Shown in pieces: positions 22,799 through 48,760 of a DNA stretch of 64,000 bases. Both the position numbers and the translations under genes were made by a program. The stretch covers positions 7,674,668 to 7,738,667 of the forward strand of contig CM030834.1 of the NCBI GenBank assembly GCA_018105865.1, in the 5' to 3' direction. The stretch's first letter is position 1. Every line of letters begins with the position of its first letter. The notes beneath the pieces are model-generated. The model saw only the letters and a list, made by a program, of their open reading frames with translations. It had not been told where the DNA came from and searched no databases. This DNA comes from Metaphire vulgaris. Its lineage: Eukaryota > Annelida > Clitellata > Crassiclitellata > Megascolecidae.

Positions 22799-24153
22799 AC
22801 AACGTTGCCAGGCAGTGATGGGTAATTGAATTTCTAATTCTAATTAATTAGCTAATGAATTAGCTATATAATTCTAATTCTAATTCTAATCAATTACTTC
22901 AAAAATTTTGCTAATTCTAATTCTAATTCTAATGAATAGCTTGCTAATTGTAATTGAAAATAACAATTAGGCCTAGTTGCATAATTAGCACACTTGCTTG
23001 TGTCAAGTGCTTTGGACTCACGATCCAAACTCAAGTGGATAGAGAGTTCTGAGTAAGGATGTTTTGTTCAAGGACAAATTAAGCTTCAAGTAGACTAAAT
23101 TCAGTCTCAAAGCAGATAAGCAATAGGCCTACACCTTTTACACCATGCAGCTATGGACAATGACAAATCAGTCACACCTCAAATTAAGTCCCACAACGAT
23201 CTACTTTGATATATGGAAGAAACTACTGAAATCAACAGAAACTGAAGAGCTCCAACGTTACTTAGATACTCCAACCAATATGACCACTAATCGTATTTCT
23301 TTTTGGGAGGACCAAAAATTGAACTTTCCGTGTTTATACCAGCTGCATTTGCAGCATCATATTATACCGGCCACATCTGCTGCTATATATATATTAATTA
23401 AAAGATCATTTAGTGCAGCTGGATTTATTCTTAATGATAGGAAAAATCGATTAGATGATACTTTGTTTGAGTCACTTTTACTTGCAAAATGCAATTCTGA
23501 TATACTCTAGATTACGGAGGATGAAATTAATTTTTGTCGTTACATTAAAATGCATCACAATTTTAATTTAGTACTGCACTTCTAATTGCTAATTCTAATT
23601 AAATTAGAAGGTATCTAATTCTAATTATAATTAATTAGTTGTGTAATTTTGCTAATTCTAATTCTAATTTTAATTGTAAAATTTTAACTAATTCTAATTC
23701 TAATTAATTAGATTTAAAAAGGCAATTATATATATACCCATCACTGGACTTGCCAGTGTGGGTTATTTTTACCCAATCTGGTTTTTTGGGCCTCGTCTGG
23801 TTATTTGGTATTTTTTGGGCGGAATCTGGTTATTTTTTAAATCTGCGAAAATAAAAAAATTGCCTGATTTACGCAGTGAGAGTGAGAAAAAAATTGTTTT
23901 CAGTTTTCAGCATGTTGAAAACTCTTATTTTGCTTGCAAAAAGTTTACAAGTTTAAAGTTTACCTTGCTTGAAGACAACGAGACGACCTTTTTTGCTCGT
24001 CTTCTGGAGACGTTGTACTATAATAATTTTCCGAAAAATTTTCAGGTTTGTCGCAATTATTATGAATTTTATCATCTTTTTCGACCTTTTTGGGAACCTG
24101 GTTATTTTTAAAGGCACGATCTGTTTTTTTTCAAAAGGTTCACTGGCAACACT
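22799..24153. mobile_element. hAT element inserted into the LINE
   Basis: Bounded by target copies ATCCCTGA. Ends ACAACGTTGCCAG and CTGGCAACACT are imperfect inverted repeats of the CAGTGTTGCCAG kind. The body (23747-24140) repeats GGTTATTTTTxxCC words and carries GACGACCTTTTTTGCTCGTC at about 23986. Its left end is interrupted by the element at 22813-23746. Confidence 0.65.
22813..23746 (+). mobile_element. hAT element with transposase C-terminal remnant
   Basis: Termini CAGTGATGGGTAATT and ACCCATCACTG are inverted. Both subterminal regions are arrays of CTAATT words. The plus-strand frame 23145-23510 ends with FWEDQKLNFPCLYQLHLQHH, ATSAA, RSFSAAGFILNDRKNRLDD and LLAKCN: the hAT C-terminal dimerisation domain, with the diagnostic R-S-F-S-A-A-G and R-x-R-L motifs. 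A few extra residues (YILIK) interrupt it before RSFSAAG. The N-terminal and catalytic regions are gone. Target copies TTGCCAGG / TTGCCAGT flank it, with three extra bases on the right. Confidence 0.8.
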
Positions 24154-24530
24154 ATCCCTGAAAATCTGCAACCGTGCATTTTCGTAGCCCGCATCTGAAC
24201 TTTGGAACTCGATCCCAGCTTTCTTCCGCAGCCTTAGACACTGTCAAACAATAAAATCTGAATCCTCATTTCCCGAAAAACCTGCACAATGCAGCATTCG
24301 TGTCTTCAGATCTAAACTTAAACTTAAATCGCTCCTTTTTCTGAAATCATTTCCTTTTAGCTATATCAACCTAGCCTCACTGCCCTTCGGATACATTGAC
24401 CGTTGCCTGGCTGATCATTCACTTTTCCCATAGCTATTTTATCAAATGCTATGCGCCTAAGAATGAGCCGCTACTGTTGTACTACTGAAGAACGCGCTAT
24501 ATAAATTTACGAGATTTTACGTAACTGACT

Positions 24531-24860
24531 CTTTGGTGTTAAAATCTCTCGGTCGTTGAGCATGATGCCCGGCGACAGGACTACGTTAAGTGTTATCGAA
24601 GCTGAAAGTTTTCCACACACGAAATCGAGATAAGCTTCTTTAGATAAGACGCGCATCGGTTGAATGGCGGACGACGGATTTATTCATCATAAGAATCGTT
24701 TGAGTTGAAAGAAAATAATGAGAAGAGAAAAGGACTGCGAGAGGACGAGAACAAAGGCCCTCGAGTCCTCAACCTCCTACGCCCGCCGATCAGCTGCTGT
24801 CTAAATAACTGCGCTATCTAAATTCCCGTCTAATTTCGTTCTGTAAGTTTTGAACAACAT
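24531..24860 (+). promoter_or_regulatory. plk2: candidate promoter and non-coding first exon of the polo kinase
   Basis: This stretch is free of transposons and CpG-richer than its surroundings. A strong donor, CGTTCT/GTAAGT at about 24843, would allow a 5' UTR exon here to splice to the acceptor CTACTGCAG at about 25999 and reach the coding exon. No TATA box stands out. Inferred from position and splice signals only. Confidence 0.3.
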
Positions 24861-25576
24861 TTGAGATTTTAAAAGTCTTTCTAAAGAGAAGTTTACACGA
24901 ATTGAAAGACATGGGGTTCCACAGACTTCGATGATACGCTGTACAGTTGCGATTTCAATGTTGTGTTATCGGCTTGTAGTGTTCGTTTTTCAATTCAAGT
25001 GCCGTAACACTGAAGAGTTCACTGAAATGGTGCTATTATTAAGCTGTTTCTGTAAAGAAATGGCTTCTTTCATTTAAACAGTCTGAGCTACAACAATTGT
25101 GATAGTTGATGTGCCTGTAAATGCTATTTCCAGTGATTGGCTCACTGAAATTTGTACCTTGTCATTGCTATTGTCATAAACACATCCATGAGAGCAGACC
25201 CCCTTATTTGGATCTAAACTTGTTGTGAAATGTGTGCAAAACCAAAGAGAAATTTTATCAGGTTGGATAAGGGTGATTGCTAACAAGATGTCTTACAATG
25301 GCTTCACCTCATGTACCAGTTTTCTGCATTATGGTAGCATGGGAAGTAAATTCTTGAGGCACAAAATGAGAAGGTCAACATGTCAATGTCCAGGTCTCAC
25401 CTCCCATATAAAGAGTTTTAGTTCCTACTGATAAGGTTGTTTTTATTAAGAATAGATTGAATAATATGATACATATCTGCAATTTAGCACATAGTGAGAA
25501 AGCATCTAGTGACCTCACTGCTTGTAATGATTTGGCTTAGGTGGATGTTATTGATATATTATTATATGTTATTGAG

Positions 25577-25625
<49 letters not shown>
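25577..25625. repeat. TA microsatellite
   Basis: An uninterrupted run of more than twenty TA units in the presumed first intron of the polo kinase. Confidence 0.95.
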
Positions 25626-25626
<1 letters not shown>

Positions 25627-26084
25627 GTATACATGGACAGATAGATACAGAGAGCAGATAAGTTGAGGAGACAATTCCTTTTAGAATATTTAATATTCCT
25701 AATCTTGATGATTTGATCATCAGTGACAGTGTGTATGGTGGATGTATGCAATTGTTCTGACATGATTCATGTATTTACTCAAGATTGAGGATTGATCTTT
25801 TCACAACCACTGCATGACCAGAGCATACTGAGACTTGGAACACAGCTGTTAGGACTGCTTTATCAAGAGGCAAGGCAAAGGATGCATCATATCCTTCAAT
25901 GTTTGCTTTTATATTTTTCTGAATGCACTTGTTGTTATTGTTGTAGGTCTTCTGTGATGACCTTATTGTTACTAATGTGTTGCTGTGCTGCTACTGCAGT
26001 AATGAGAGAACATTTTGTGAGAATCCAGAAGCCCCAAACTAGAAAACACGTGCATTTGAGCTGTTTGCTTTAATCTTAGTGCTT

Positions 26085-39627
<13,543 letters not shown>

Positions 39628-42600
39628 GACGCTGCATTGGTCTGCTTCGACCCCAGTTCAATCTGCTTGCCAGCTTGAAGCTTGAATATTCCAGAGTTTA
39701 CTAATTGTTCATCAATGATTGCATATTGTTTTGTTGTGCTCGTCATGTCAAAAACCGTTAAATTCATGATTTCAGGATATCCAAATTGGTGTGTGTGTGT
39801 GTGCGTGCGTGCTGTAACACAGAATGTGATTCGTTAGATGAATTTTAAAATTATTCATTCATTGAGTTATTTAAGTTTTTTTGCTCTTATTTTTGTGGTA
39901 TTTGTACTTGCTTAAATGAACCGCAGGCAGATGGCAGAGAGGTGACTTGCTGGAGGTGTGATGGCAGAATGGGATGGATTCCATTGTAGCCATAAGGTTA
40001 AGTCAGCCTTACTCACTGGAGGGCAGTAGTAGAATGAGGAGCAGCACTAAGCTGTGAAGTAAAATGTGGGTCTGGGGAAAGTAATGACAACCTACCCCAG
40101 ACTAATGGTTCTACCACCTACATTGCTGGTTGCCTAGACCAGAGGTAAACACCGGACGCCAATGCTCAAACTCGAGTACGGGTCCTAACTTACCTTTTAA
40201 ACGAACCAGGAGCTTGCAGTCTTCCTGTATATTTAGGTATTCAATAATCTGAGTTTGTATTGTTTGAGTAGTTATTGTGCTGGGTAATGTTTTACTGTAA
40301 CTTGAATATATGTAAAGTCAAGACTTCAGCTAAAGTTTTTGTGTTGTTTATTATGTCAGTGTTTCCCAAACTGTGGGTCATGACCCAAAAGTGGGCCGCA
40401 GGGCTCAGTCTAATGGGTTGCATGGTATCACAAAATTAGATTCAAAAGTGTAATTTTCATGCATAATGCTACTAGCCTTGCATAGTTGCAGATAGGGTTA
40501 GGTTTTAAGAAATTTATATATCTGCAACCCATGCAAGGCTTATATTAAAATGATTAGTGTTTTATCCACTTTTAGTTGACAATAAGTTTGTAGGATCACA
40601 GCACATTGCAAAACCATTGAAGTGGGTTGCAGTTCCAAAAAGTTTGGGAAGCCCTGTATAATGCCAATAACTGCTGGATCAGAATGTTGTGTCAGCCAAA
40701 GTTTTGTATTGTTAGACTGTTAGTTTTTGGATTCAGAAGGAGTCTGAATCAAGCATATTGTAAATGTTATGTGTGTATGAATTTGAATCAGGTTAAATTC
40801 ACTTTGCTGAATTCAGCAGAACAATTTAACTGCAATTTAAGCTTTTATTTTTCAGCCGATGAAATGCAAACGTATGTGATGTAATAATGTAATTTTAGCA
40901 GAGCTGATTTCACTGTACATAGGAAATTCTCTGTCACAACATAGGAGGTCATTGGTAAGTGAAATCAAAGAGAAATCTTATTATGTGAAGTTCTGAAGAC
41001 TTCCTTTGAACTTCAACTTGTGTATACAGAAGTGTTTTGGCTAGTGTTTTTAGTGCTTCTGCTGCAGTTGTGTGGCTAAGTCTGAACATTAAACTTCAAG
41101 ATTCTGATGCAAGTCTTAAATCACTATGACGCCATGCTCAAATATGAAATCATGTATCATATTTCAGTGCATTTTTCCGATACATTATGCATTATATTCA
41201 ATTTTTTCTGTCGAGATGTGGGTTTAAAACAAATTGAATTTGCATGCGAGTTGACATATGCAATAGAAATCTGGGGTGTAATTAGATGGTGGCTTATGTC
41301 GTTTTCCAAGTAAATTTTATTAAATGCAGTTATTTTTTTGATGAAGGTTAATATTATGCTCATTGTGTGTATTAGGTAAGTACCAGTGTGTGTACCAGTA
41401 CCAGTATGTGCCAAAGTGGTATGTGGGTGGGTAGATTACCGGTATGTAACTTTAATCACAAAAGCAATGTTAACTTTCAGTTTATGCATGTGCATAACTT
41501 TACTCAGGTATGGGGTATATTGGAAGAAATATGATACATGACTTGACATATATTTAATTAACTGAATGTTGTAAATGCATTTATAAATTACTTTGTATTT
41601 GTGAATGAATTGCCCCTGTAAAAAAAATTTGCATCTTTCTTTTCTTGTTTGAGGTAAAATGTGAATTGTCGCTTCTTGGGACCAGTTGTGGTTAATTGCT
41701 GTTAGCAAATTTGTTCGTGTTGTATTCATTATGATGTGGTGTTTGATTAATGGTGATTGCTTCTAATTTATGCAAAGGCAGCTTATAAAGTATATGAACA
41801 GTGAAAATCATTCATGTTGATTAGTCAAATGCTTTCTAATATACCGGTAGTCAATTGAATGAACGACCACTGTTGAGTGTTGTGACTAGGATCAGTGGCT
41901 ACAAATATGTTTCTTTTAGTTGTTTTCCAATTATTGCATAACAGTGTTTGTTGTTTGCCAAATTGTGAGATTTTGTAAAATGACAGCTGTGGATGAAAAT
42001 GCAACATTGAAACATATGAATAACCCGACTTTTTAGAATTGTTTTGATGATAATTTTACATTTGGTTTTCTATTTGATATATTATGAAAATTAAGAGCCT
42101 ACTAGATATGATGCTTCAGGAAACATAAGCAAGTAGTGAAAATTGTGTGAATTATTTTGAGTAATATTGTATGCAATTATATAACTTAATTGATTTCTTT
42201 TTAGATCTTAATTTTGGGATTTATAATGTTTCTACTGCAATTAATGAGCTTTCACTGGTCCATGCAAATGAAGATTATTGCATTTAGCAGCTCTTGCTTC
42301 CATTACATAAGCATGATTTATTTTATTGAACAGCATCTTGCTCGATGCTTTGGTAGACAAACTAGCAGATTTTGTAGCTGTTTAGTCCTTAATTAGTGTT
42401 TGTCAGTTAAAATTCAATTTGTGTTTAATTTTTTGCCTAGCTATGGTGCTTTGGTCACGAGTAGGCCTACCAAGGTGAAACTGCAATAATATGTCTAATC
42501 ATCATCATTTTGAAATCATTCCAAATATTTGCTAATTTTATTTTTATATTCTGTCACAATTGGTGTGAAGTGTAACAGTGACTTCTCAACATCTCTGTGA

Positions 42601-44269
42601 CTAATGAAATGCATTTTCTGTTTCCAAAATATGAAATTGTTTTGTCCATTTTATGCTGTTATGGAAAATCAAAGAATTTACCAAATGACAGTATTTTCTA
42701 TATCTGTTTCTTAAAATTTGCTATTATACAGTATCTATAAATATCAATAGAAAAGAATAACTTCTTTTGAATCTTGCTTGGTTAAGTCAGATTGTTCTTA
42801 TGGAATGGACCTTATAAAGGACAGTAAGATTCTAGTGCAATGAGATATTTATAAAATGAATTTATTTTATAACAACTGAGTACTAACTAATTGGCAATCT
42901 AATGTTTGGAAAACCTGTTCTTAATATGCTATATCAAATGGTGTATATAAAGTATAATAGATTGGGTTTAATAGTTTTATGATACGGAAAGTTTATGAAA
43001 TTTGTTTCGACTTTATTTGAATCAGGACTTGAGTTATTAGCCATTTTTATAACTAATAAAATTGTTTGCCAGGTTCTGGTTAGACTGTTAGAGCATTTGG
43101 CAGTGTCTATGATTTTGAAATAGATGCAAAGTTATATGAAAACATGTGTTACAGATAGGTTGTAGAACATTCTATCATTGCAGCTTATTTTGACTTCTCA
43201 AAAATTGAACAAATGCCTTTGTATTTTGGATTATATTGCTGGTCATAGTTGTTTTGCAAAAGTTTTTCTATGCATAATTGATTCTTAGAGAAGTCATATG
43301 AAATTGAAGACAACTATACTTTGATTTTTACATTATAGGACCTGTTATCTTTGATGAAGTGTGGAATTGTATCATTTTTGTGTAATTGCTTAATTTTACC
43401 ATTGTGCAAATACCATATTCTTGGTTCTAATTTGTGCATGAAATGTTTTCTGAAAGGTATTTTGTTGGAGCACAAATACTTATTGTATATTTAGTAACTG
43501 CTATTCATGATCAGTGGCTTCTTCCACAGACAACTATGCTCTTTAGTCCAAATTTGCAAAATTCGTAGAATCTTTCTCCATCTTCCAGCACTGACTTGTT
43601 CCAATAACTTTTTTCTAGAATATTAAAATTTTTCTGCAAACTTCAGAATTGTATGTTTCAACTACTGTATATGCTCAGTTTTGGTACTATTCTGACAAGC
43701 AGAGATGGTATCCATGCATATATGGGGACATGGCAGTAATAAGTATAGGTCAATAGGAACATCATCATCATTGTACTTCTTTAACGCCATTATTGCAATG
43801 TCCTCAACATCAGTTGATGGTCGCTACTTGATTCGAATCATAATCCCCCATTGTGACTTTGTCAAATCAAATAAGTCGGTCAGATTTCCTTGTGACTCCG
43901 ATCGAGCAGATAGAAACTATGCCTAGTTTAGTGTGTGAAAGTATCGCAGTATAGTAGCTCCTTGGTTGACGTGGTGAGGCTCTGGGGAAAATGCAATCAT
44001 AAAATTTCTGCCGTAGCCAATGTTTTATGAACTTGATGCCTGACTTCGTGTCTTATAACGATCTTCCTCTTGCAGACTATTATGATGGATGGGTCGCAGG
44101 GTGTATGCTGATTGAGAATGACTGCTAACCTCCCACTCCTTTGTTGTCACAGTTTTGGCAGTTATTGAGAATGTCAGTTCACAAGAGATTTCCACTGCAT
44201 CTTACTGATTTATTTAATAACAGAAGATTAAATGATTAGAGAAAACTAATTCTGATTGAACTTGTGCTT
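39628..44269. other. downstream region of the polo kinase, quiet AT-rich
   Basis: The first part is probably the kinase 3' UTR, since nothing else in it looks like a gene. Apart from the hAT at 40358-40656 and a short GT run at about 39791-39810, it is AT-rich without recognisable repeats. I could not choose a polyadenylation site. No RNA gene seen. Confidence 0.45.
40358..40656. mobile_element. hAT MITE, CAGTGTTTCCCAAAC ends
   Basis: Ends CAGTGTTTCCCAAACTGTGG and AAGTTTGGGAAGCCCTG, with partly matching flanks TATTATGT / TATAATGC. This terminus type is common among animal Charlie-like hATs. Non-coding. Confidence 0.8.
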
Positions 44270-44490
44270 GCTTCCTCTAGATATTATCAATGTCTGGAAG
44301 AGCAAAGCAATAAGTCTCAGAATAAAAAAGAAGATTCTTGAAACATGTATTTTCAGCAGCTTCTTGTATGTCAGTTTTTCTATAGCATTTTCTTTATGAT
44401 GCTAAAATTCTCTCCAATTCTTTTGTGATGGTCCAAGTCTCGCAACCATACAAGAAGCTTGACAATGATGATGACGATGATGATAGCCGA
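44270..44490 (+). pseudogene. RTE-like LINE scrap with internal inversion
   Basis: Plus-strand 44290-44367 reads KKILETCIFSSFLY in shifting frame, as in the fragment at 52795. From about 44368 to 44460 the neighbouring protein segment (YGCETWTITKELERIL-like) is on the minus strand. An ATGATGATGACGATGATGAT tail follows. It looks like a short LINE copy with an inverted half. Confidence 0.5.
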
Positions 44491-44811
44491 AATGTAATTG
44501 TATGGATGGTTCATATCCAGCTTAGTTTGTAATTCTGAAATTAGAGGGGTTCTAAGTTACAGATTATCAACGTATATAGGCATCCACACTGCTGGCTGGA
44601 AAAATGGTTCACTCTCCACTTCTAGTCGGAATTTGTCGGCTCTGACTTGTTATTACTATTCATTTGTTAGGCATTTGTTAACAATAACAGCAAAGCTAAC
44701 ATGGTAGAGTCATGCTGCAGTATTGTCAGTAGCTGCAAAATAATGCTTTTATTCATTTTTTGTCATAACGTCACCTAATTTTACTGACATGAGCGCTAGT
44801 TAACAGCATAC

Positions 44812-44908
44812 ATGAACTTACAATAGCAGTCAAAGTATAATCGAATCATAATGAACTTACAATAGCAGTCAAAGTATAATCGAATCATAATGAACTTACA
44901 ATAGCAGT
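44812..44908. repeat. 39-bp minisatellite, about 2.5 copies
   Basis: The 39-base unit beginning ATGAACTTACAATAGCAG starts at 44812, 44851 and 44890. The first two units are identical; the third diverges after about 20 bases. Confidence 0.9.
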
Positions 44909-45536
44909 CAAAAGTAATTGCCACAGTATCCGGGCCTTAAATTTAATACCATGGTGAATTTATAAAAAGCTTTTAATTTTGTTACCAGGAATTGGTATAG
45001 ATTAGTTGCTAAGGCATCTTGGTAACAGATTTTGACGGTTTATTTAATAATTGTGTTTTAGTGAAATGTGCCAAAACATATAATAAAACTTCGTATGCTA
45101 GCTGTGATAAGTACTTTTGTCCACTGCTGTATGTTAAATTGTTAATCTCTAACAATATGTAGGCTATGCTAGAAAGTTTCCGGAATTTTTTCTGAAAAAA
45201 TCCGGAATAATTCCGGGCATTCTATTTTTCCGAAAAAGTTACAACTTACAAGTTACAACTCTACTTATATCTAAACTCGAGAGATTTTTATTTGAAATAA
45301 TTATATTTCATAATCTTTGACCTTTAAGCGTTTCCGTTCTTATTTCCGTTCTGTTTCCGTTTTACCTCCATGATGACCATGATTCTTTACGTTTAACTTC
45401 CGGACTGAGGCATTATGACATTGAAGGTGTATGAAATGTCGTAATGTTTAATTTAATTGCGATGGCTTTGAAATTTATATACTTTTATTGTTTAATGTGC
45501 AATAATTGCTTATGGTATTATGTAAATGTTTCGGTC

Positions 45537-45573
45537 AGGGTTTGTCGAACACCGATGGTGTTCGACAAACCCT
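45537..45573. repeat. perfect 17-bp inverted repeat
   Basis: AGGGTTTGTCGAACACC, three bases, then its exact reverse complement. It lies at the 5' edge of the L2-like fragment. Confidence 0.85.
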
Positions 45574-46540
45574 AACGCTATCCTCGCTCTCAGCCCATCT
45601 AAGACAGAGTTTCTTTTAATTAGACTACCTCAACAACTCAAAAAATTGACAATCCTAAGCTAGTTTTGGCTCCTGGCACAATAACCCCTGTTCCAACTGC
45701 AAGAAATCTCGGATTCAAATTTGATTCTTTTCTAAACTTTGAATCACAAATCTCCCAACTTTCAAAAGCCTGCTATGTTCATATTCGTGATCTTCGTCGC
45801 CTACGTCCTTGCCTCGATACCAAAACTGCCTCCACAATTGCCACCTCAATAGTCCACTCCAAATTACATTACTGTAAGTCCCTCTACTATAACTTTTCCA
45901 AAGCTTCCATCAACAAATTGCCATCAATAGCTCGTGCTGTTACTAAGGCACCTAAATTCTCCCATATTTCACTCATACTAAAATCATTACATTGGCTTAA
46001 AATAACTGAACGTATCCAATATAAGATAATAACACTTACATATGGCTGACTTCAGAGAGAGGTACTGAAGTCATCGAAACCTGTCGACCTTAGATCACTA
46101 TTAATCCCTGAGCCTCCTCGACCCACACGTTCCTCATCTTACCTCATTCTGTCACGTCCACTGAATCAGTCATCCCTGAAAATTTGCAACCGTGCCTTCT
46201 CATACGCCTCACCTGAACTTTGGAACTCGATCCCAGCTTCCCTATGCAGACTTGGACACTTTCAAACAATAAAATCTGAATCCTCATTTCCTATCATTCC
46301 TGCATTGTATCCTCAAGTCTTCAGGTCTAAGCTTAAATCCTTCCTTTTTCTTAAATCATTTCCTTCATAGCTGTAACAACCTAGCCTCATTGCCCTTTGG
46401 ATATTGACTATTGCCTGGCTGATCATATACCTTCCTCATAGCTATTTTAAGAAAGGCTGAGAACCTAAGAATAAGCAGCTACTGTTGTACTGCTTTCCAA
46501 GGCGCTATAGTAATCTCACGAGATTTTACTTACTTCATTG
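45574..46540 (+). pseudogene. 5'-truncated L2-like LINE
   Basis: It opens with KTEFLLIRLPQQLKKL-like residues, then 45666-46049 is an open 127-codon piece with LGFKFDSFLNFESQISQLSK and YVHIRDLRRLRP, a hallmark (the HIRDLRRIR block) of L2-clade reverse transcriptases, ending ITERIQYKIITLTYG. After that come the C-terminal remnant and 3' UTR with AACTTTGGAACTCGATCCC, ending near GGCGCTATAGTAATCTCACG. Only the thumb and end are present, so it is dead on arrival. Related to 22660-24530. Confidence 0.8.
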
Positions 46541-47449
46541 CTTCAGACGTGCTATAACTATAAAATATGTTGAAATAAGTGACAGTGCAATTAATGTCTT
46601 AGTCTGTAACCTTAATTGGTACATTTTTATTACAAAAAAATTAATAAAATTAATTGTATTGTTTTCTGATGGTGGAATATTTAATCTCTGTGTATAAACA
46701 AAATTTGCCATGTTCTGATGTCTTCATAATTTGTATCATGCTCTCTGGTTTCCATACTCTTGTAATGAGTAAGTTTGTAATGGGATGCAATTCTCTATCT
46801 CTACTATCATTACTGCAGTCCAAGCCAATATTTTCACAAGGTGTGTATGAATTTAGAATAATTTTTACTTGTTAACACGATCAGACAATCCATATAGACA
46901 ACTGAACAGATGAACTTTGAAAGGAAATTTGAATTTGTGGATTTGGATTTAAATTTGAGATTGATCGTTGTCTGCTGGTAATTTTTTGCCAGAATAGATT
47001 TTCCAATCTCAGAGATCGACAATCTACCGATTGCTATGGCAGCTGCTGTAATCATGCAGTTTTCATATCTCGGTGTAGAGACACATCTTATATTTGTTAA
47101 TTCACTTTTAAATTATTAAAATTGATATGGATGTTAAGAAGCACAGTTAATTATGTAAGTGTTTATAAAATAAAGATTTTGAGAACTTTCTAAAGTTGAC
47201 GAGGTTCAATGTAATACAAAGTGAATAAACCTAATCACCTTAGTGTATCAGTGCACCTGAAGTGCAGGTGAGGCTGGAAGACTTTAAAGAAGCACCGGTG
47301 GTTTGCATTGTGTCCCAACATCTTTCTGATTACTTATCTGTTTTGTTGTGATTCTACTGAAGATGTGGTAGTTGTATGCAGCTTGGTCTGCCAACTTGAA
47401 TGTTTTGGACATGGACCAATGTTATGATGTGACAAATGAGCACAATTAC

Positions 47450-47625
47450 ATCTTATATAATGACATCCCCTAACATGAAGTGCAAACACTGCACACATGC
47501 ACAGGTATCTGAATGAGATTTGCCATGAATAAAAATCAAATTCCAATTCATTACAGTACATATTCTGTAAATGACATCCCCTAACGTGAAGTGCTAACAC
47601 TTCACACATATGCAGGTATCTGAAT
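47450..47625. repeat. tandem duplication of about 115 bp
   Basis: The block TGACATCCCCTAACATGAAG ... GGTATCTGAAT occurs at about 47460 and again at about 47573. The end of the second copy is continued after the hAT at 47626-48492 (GAATGAAATTTG...), so the insertion split the second copy. Confidence 0.75.
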
Positions 47626-48492
47626 TAGAGATGTGGGTATACCCTACGTGGGTATACCCTACCCTTACCTGTACCCGCGGGTACGGGTAGGGTAGATTAC
47701 GTATTTTACGGGTTGGGTACGGTTATAGCGCTACGGGTACACCCATTTTTACCTGTAAAAACATGATATTTTCATTTCTCACTACTATAGCAAAAGCAAA
47801 TTAGTAATGCAGTAATAGAAAAATATTATTGAGTAAAGTGTATTAGTGTAACTTGTATATCACCCTCAGTTTGTCTGACAGCTAGGCTATATGCCACTGC
47901 ATGCATTTTACCTACTGAAAGCATAAAGGAAATACAGATGACGTTAACTGACGTAATCAGTAAAATAGCAAACATAATCAAACATAAAATCATTGTAATG
48001 GCGTCCTGCAGTGATAATGTTCCTTTGGCAAATCGTTTTGTTGTTTAACTTCAGCTCTAATGCCTGCTCATAGCTAAACTATATCTACTAAATATTTTAA
48101 ACAGGCTCATTGAGTCTTCTAGTCCATGTCCAACATTCATGTAGGCTTAGGCTAGCTGACTAGCTGTATTATACTATGTTACCAACCAGTAGTCCAGTAC
48201 CCCAGAAAGAACCAGGGCCTACTATTTGCCAAGTGGATTACCCTGATTCCTAAGTCTTAGATCTGTCCTAATCTAAACATTTGCCTCTTGAAAAAATCAT
48301 GTCTACATACAACATGTAAAATGTAAATGTACTCTGCTTTCATTAATACTGTACATTAATGTTGTTGCCTCTCTATAGTCTCTAGGAATGGATGCGGGTA
48401 CAGGTCCTTGTACCCGTACCCACGGATACGGGTAGGGTAAGGAAGTTTTGGTGCGGGTTATATAGGCATTTTGCTGTACCAGCACATCTCTA
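47626..48492. mobile_element. 867-bp hAT-like element, TAGAGATGTGG ends
   Basis: Ends TAGAGATGTGGGTATACCC and GTACCAGCACATCTCTA with a perfect 8-bp duplication ATCTGAAT (47618-47625 and 48493-48500). Both subterminal regions carry repeated GGGTACGGGTA words. The interior has no recognisable transposase. Confidence 0.88.
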
Positions 48493-48539
48493 ATCTGAAT
48501 GAAATTTGTCCTGAATAAATCAAATTCATTGCTTTGAAT

Positions 48540-48760
48540 AATTTAGACCATTTCAATTGGCCAAATACCCTTTTGTAATCCACAAAATGTACGTCTTTCC
48601 GATGTTTAGTGTTTCTCTCACCAATAACTCATTACTTTGGTGGCATCTCTTAAGCTTCTCCCTCCCTAGAAGCCAAATTGATCTTCTCCCAGCTGGTTTT
48701 TAGCCTCTGCTTATGTTTTTTGGTTTCTTCAGCACAGTTAGCATGACTTTTGATGCATTG
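48540..48760 (-). pseudogene. minus-strand RTE-like reverse-transcriptase scrap
   Basis: On the minus strand it reads QLGEDQFGF, then GGRSLRDATKV and FCGLQKGIWP, in interrupted frames: the QFGFRKGRGTRDAI ... FVDYEKAFD region of RTE/BovB palms, decayed. Confidence 0.6.

Larger units (their letters stand above)
22660..24530 (+). mobile_element. L2-like LINE 3' fragment, split by nested hATs
   Basis: 22660-22798 and 24154-24530 match, in order, the copy at 46060-46540 (shared words include AACTTTGGAACTCGATCCCAGC and CAAACAATAAAATCTGAATCC). The end GCGCTATATAAATTTACGAG is typical of L2-type 3' tails. The break point is an 8-bp direct repeat ATCCCTGA (22791-22798 and 24154-24161) made by the inserted hAT. 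Only the region after the reverse transcriptase and the 3' UTR remain. Confidence 0.75.

Noticed and set aside
22822..23720. CTAATT-rich arrays as a CRISPR-like or satellite array
   Set aside because: There are no regular repeat-spacer units; they are the subterminal arrays of a hAT element in an animal genome.
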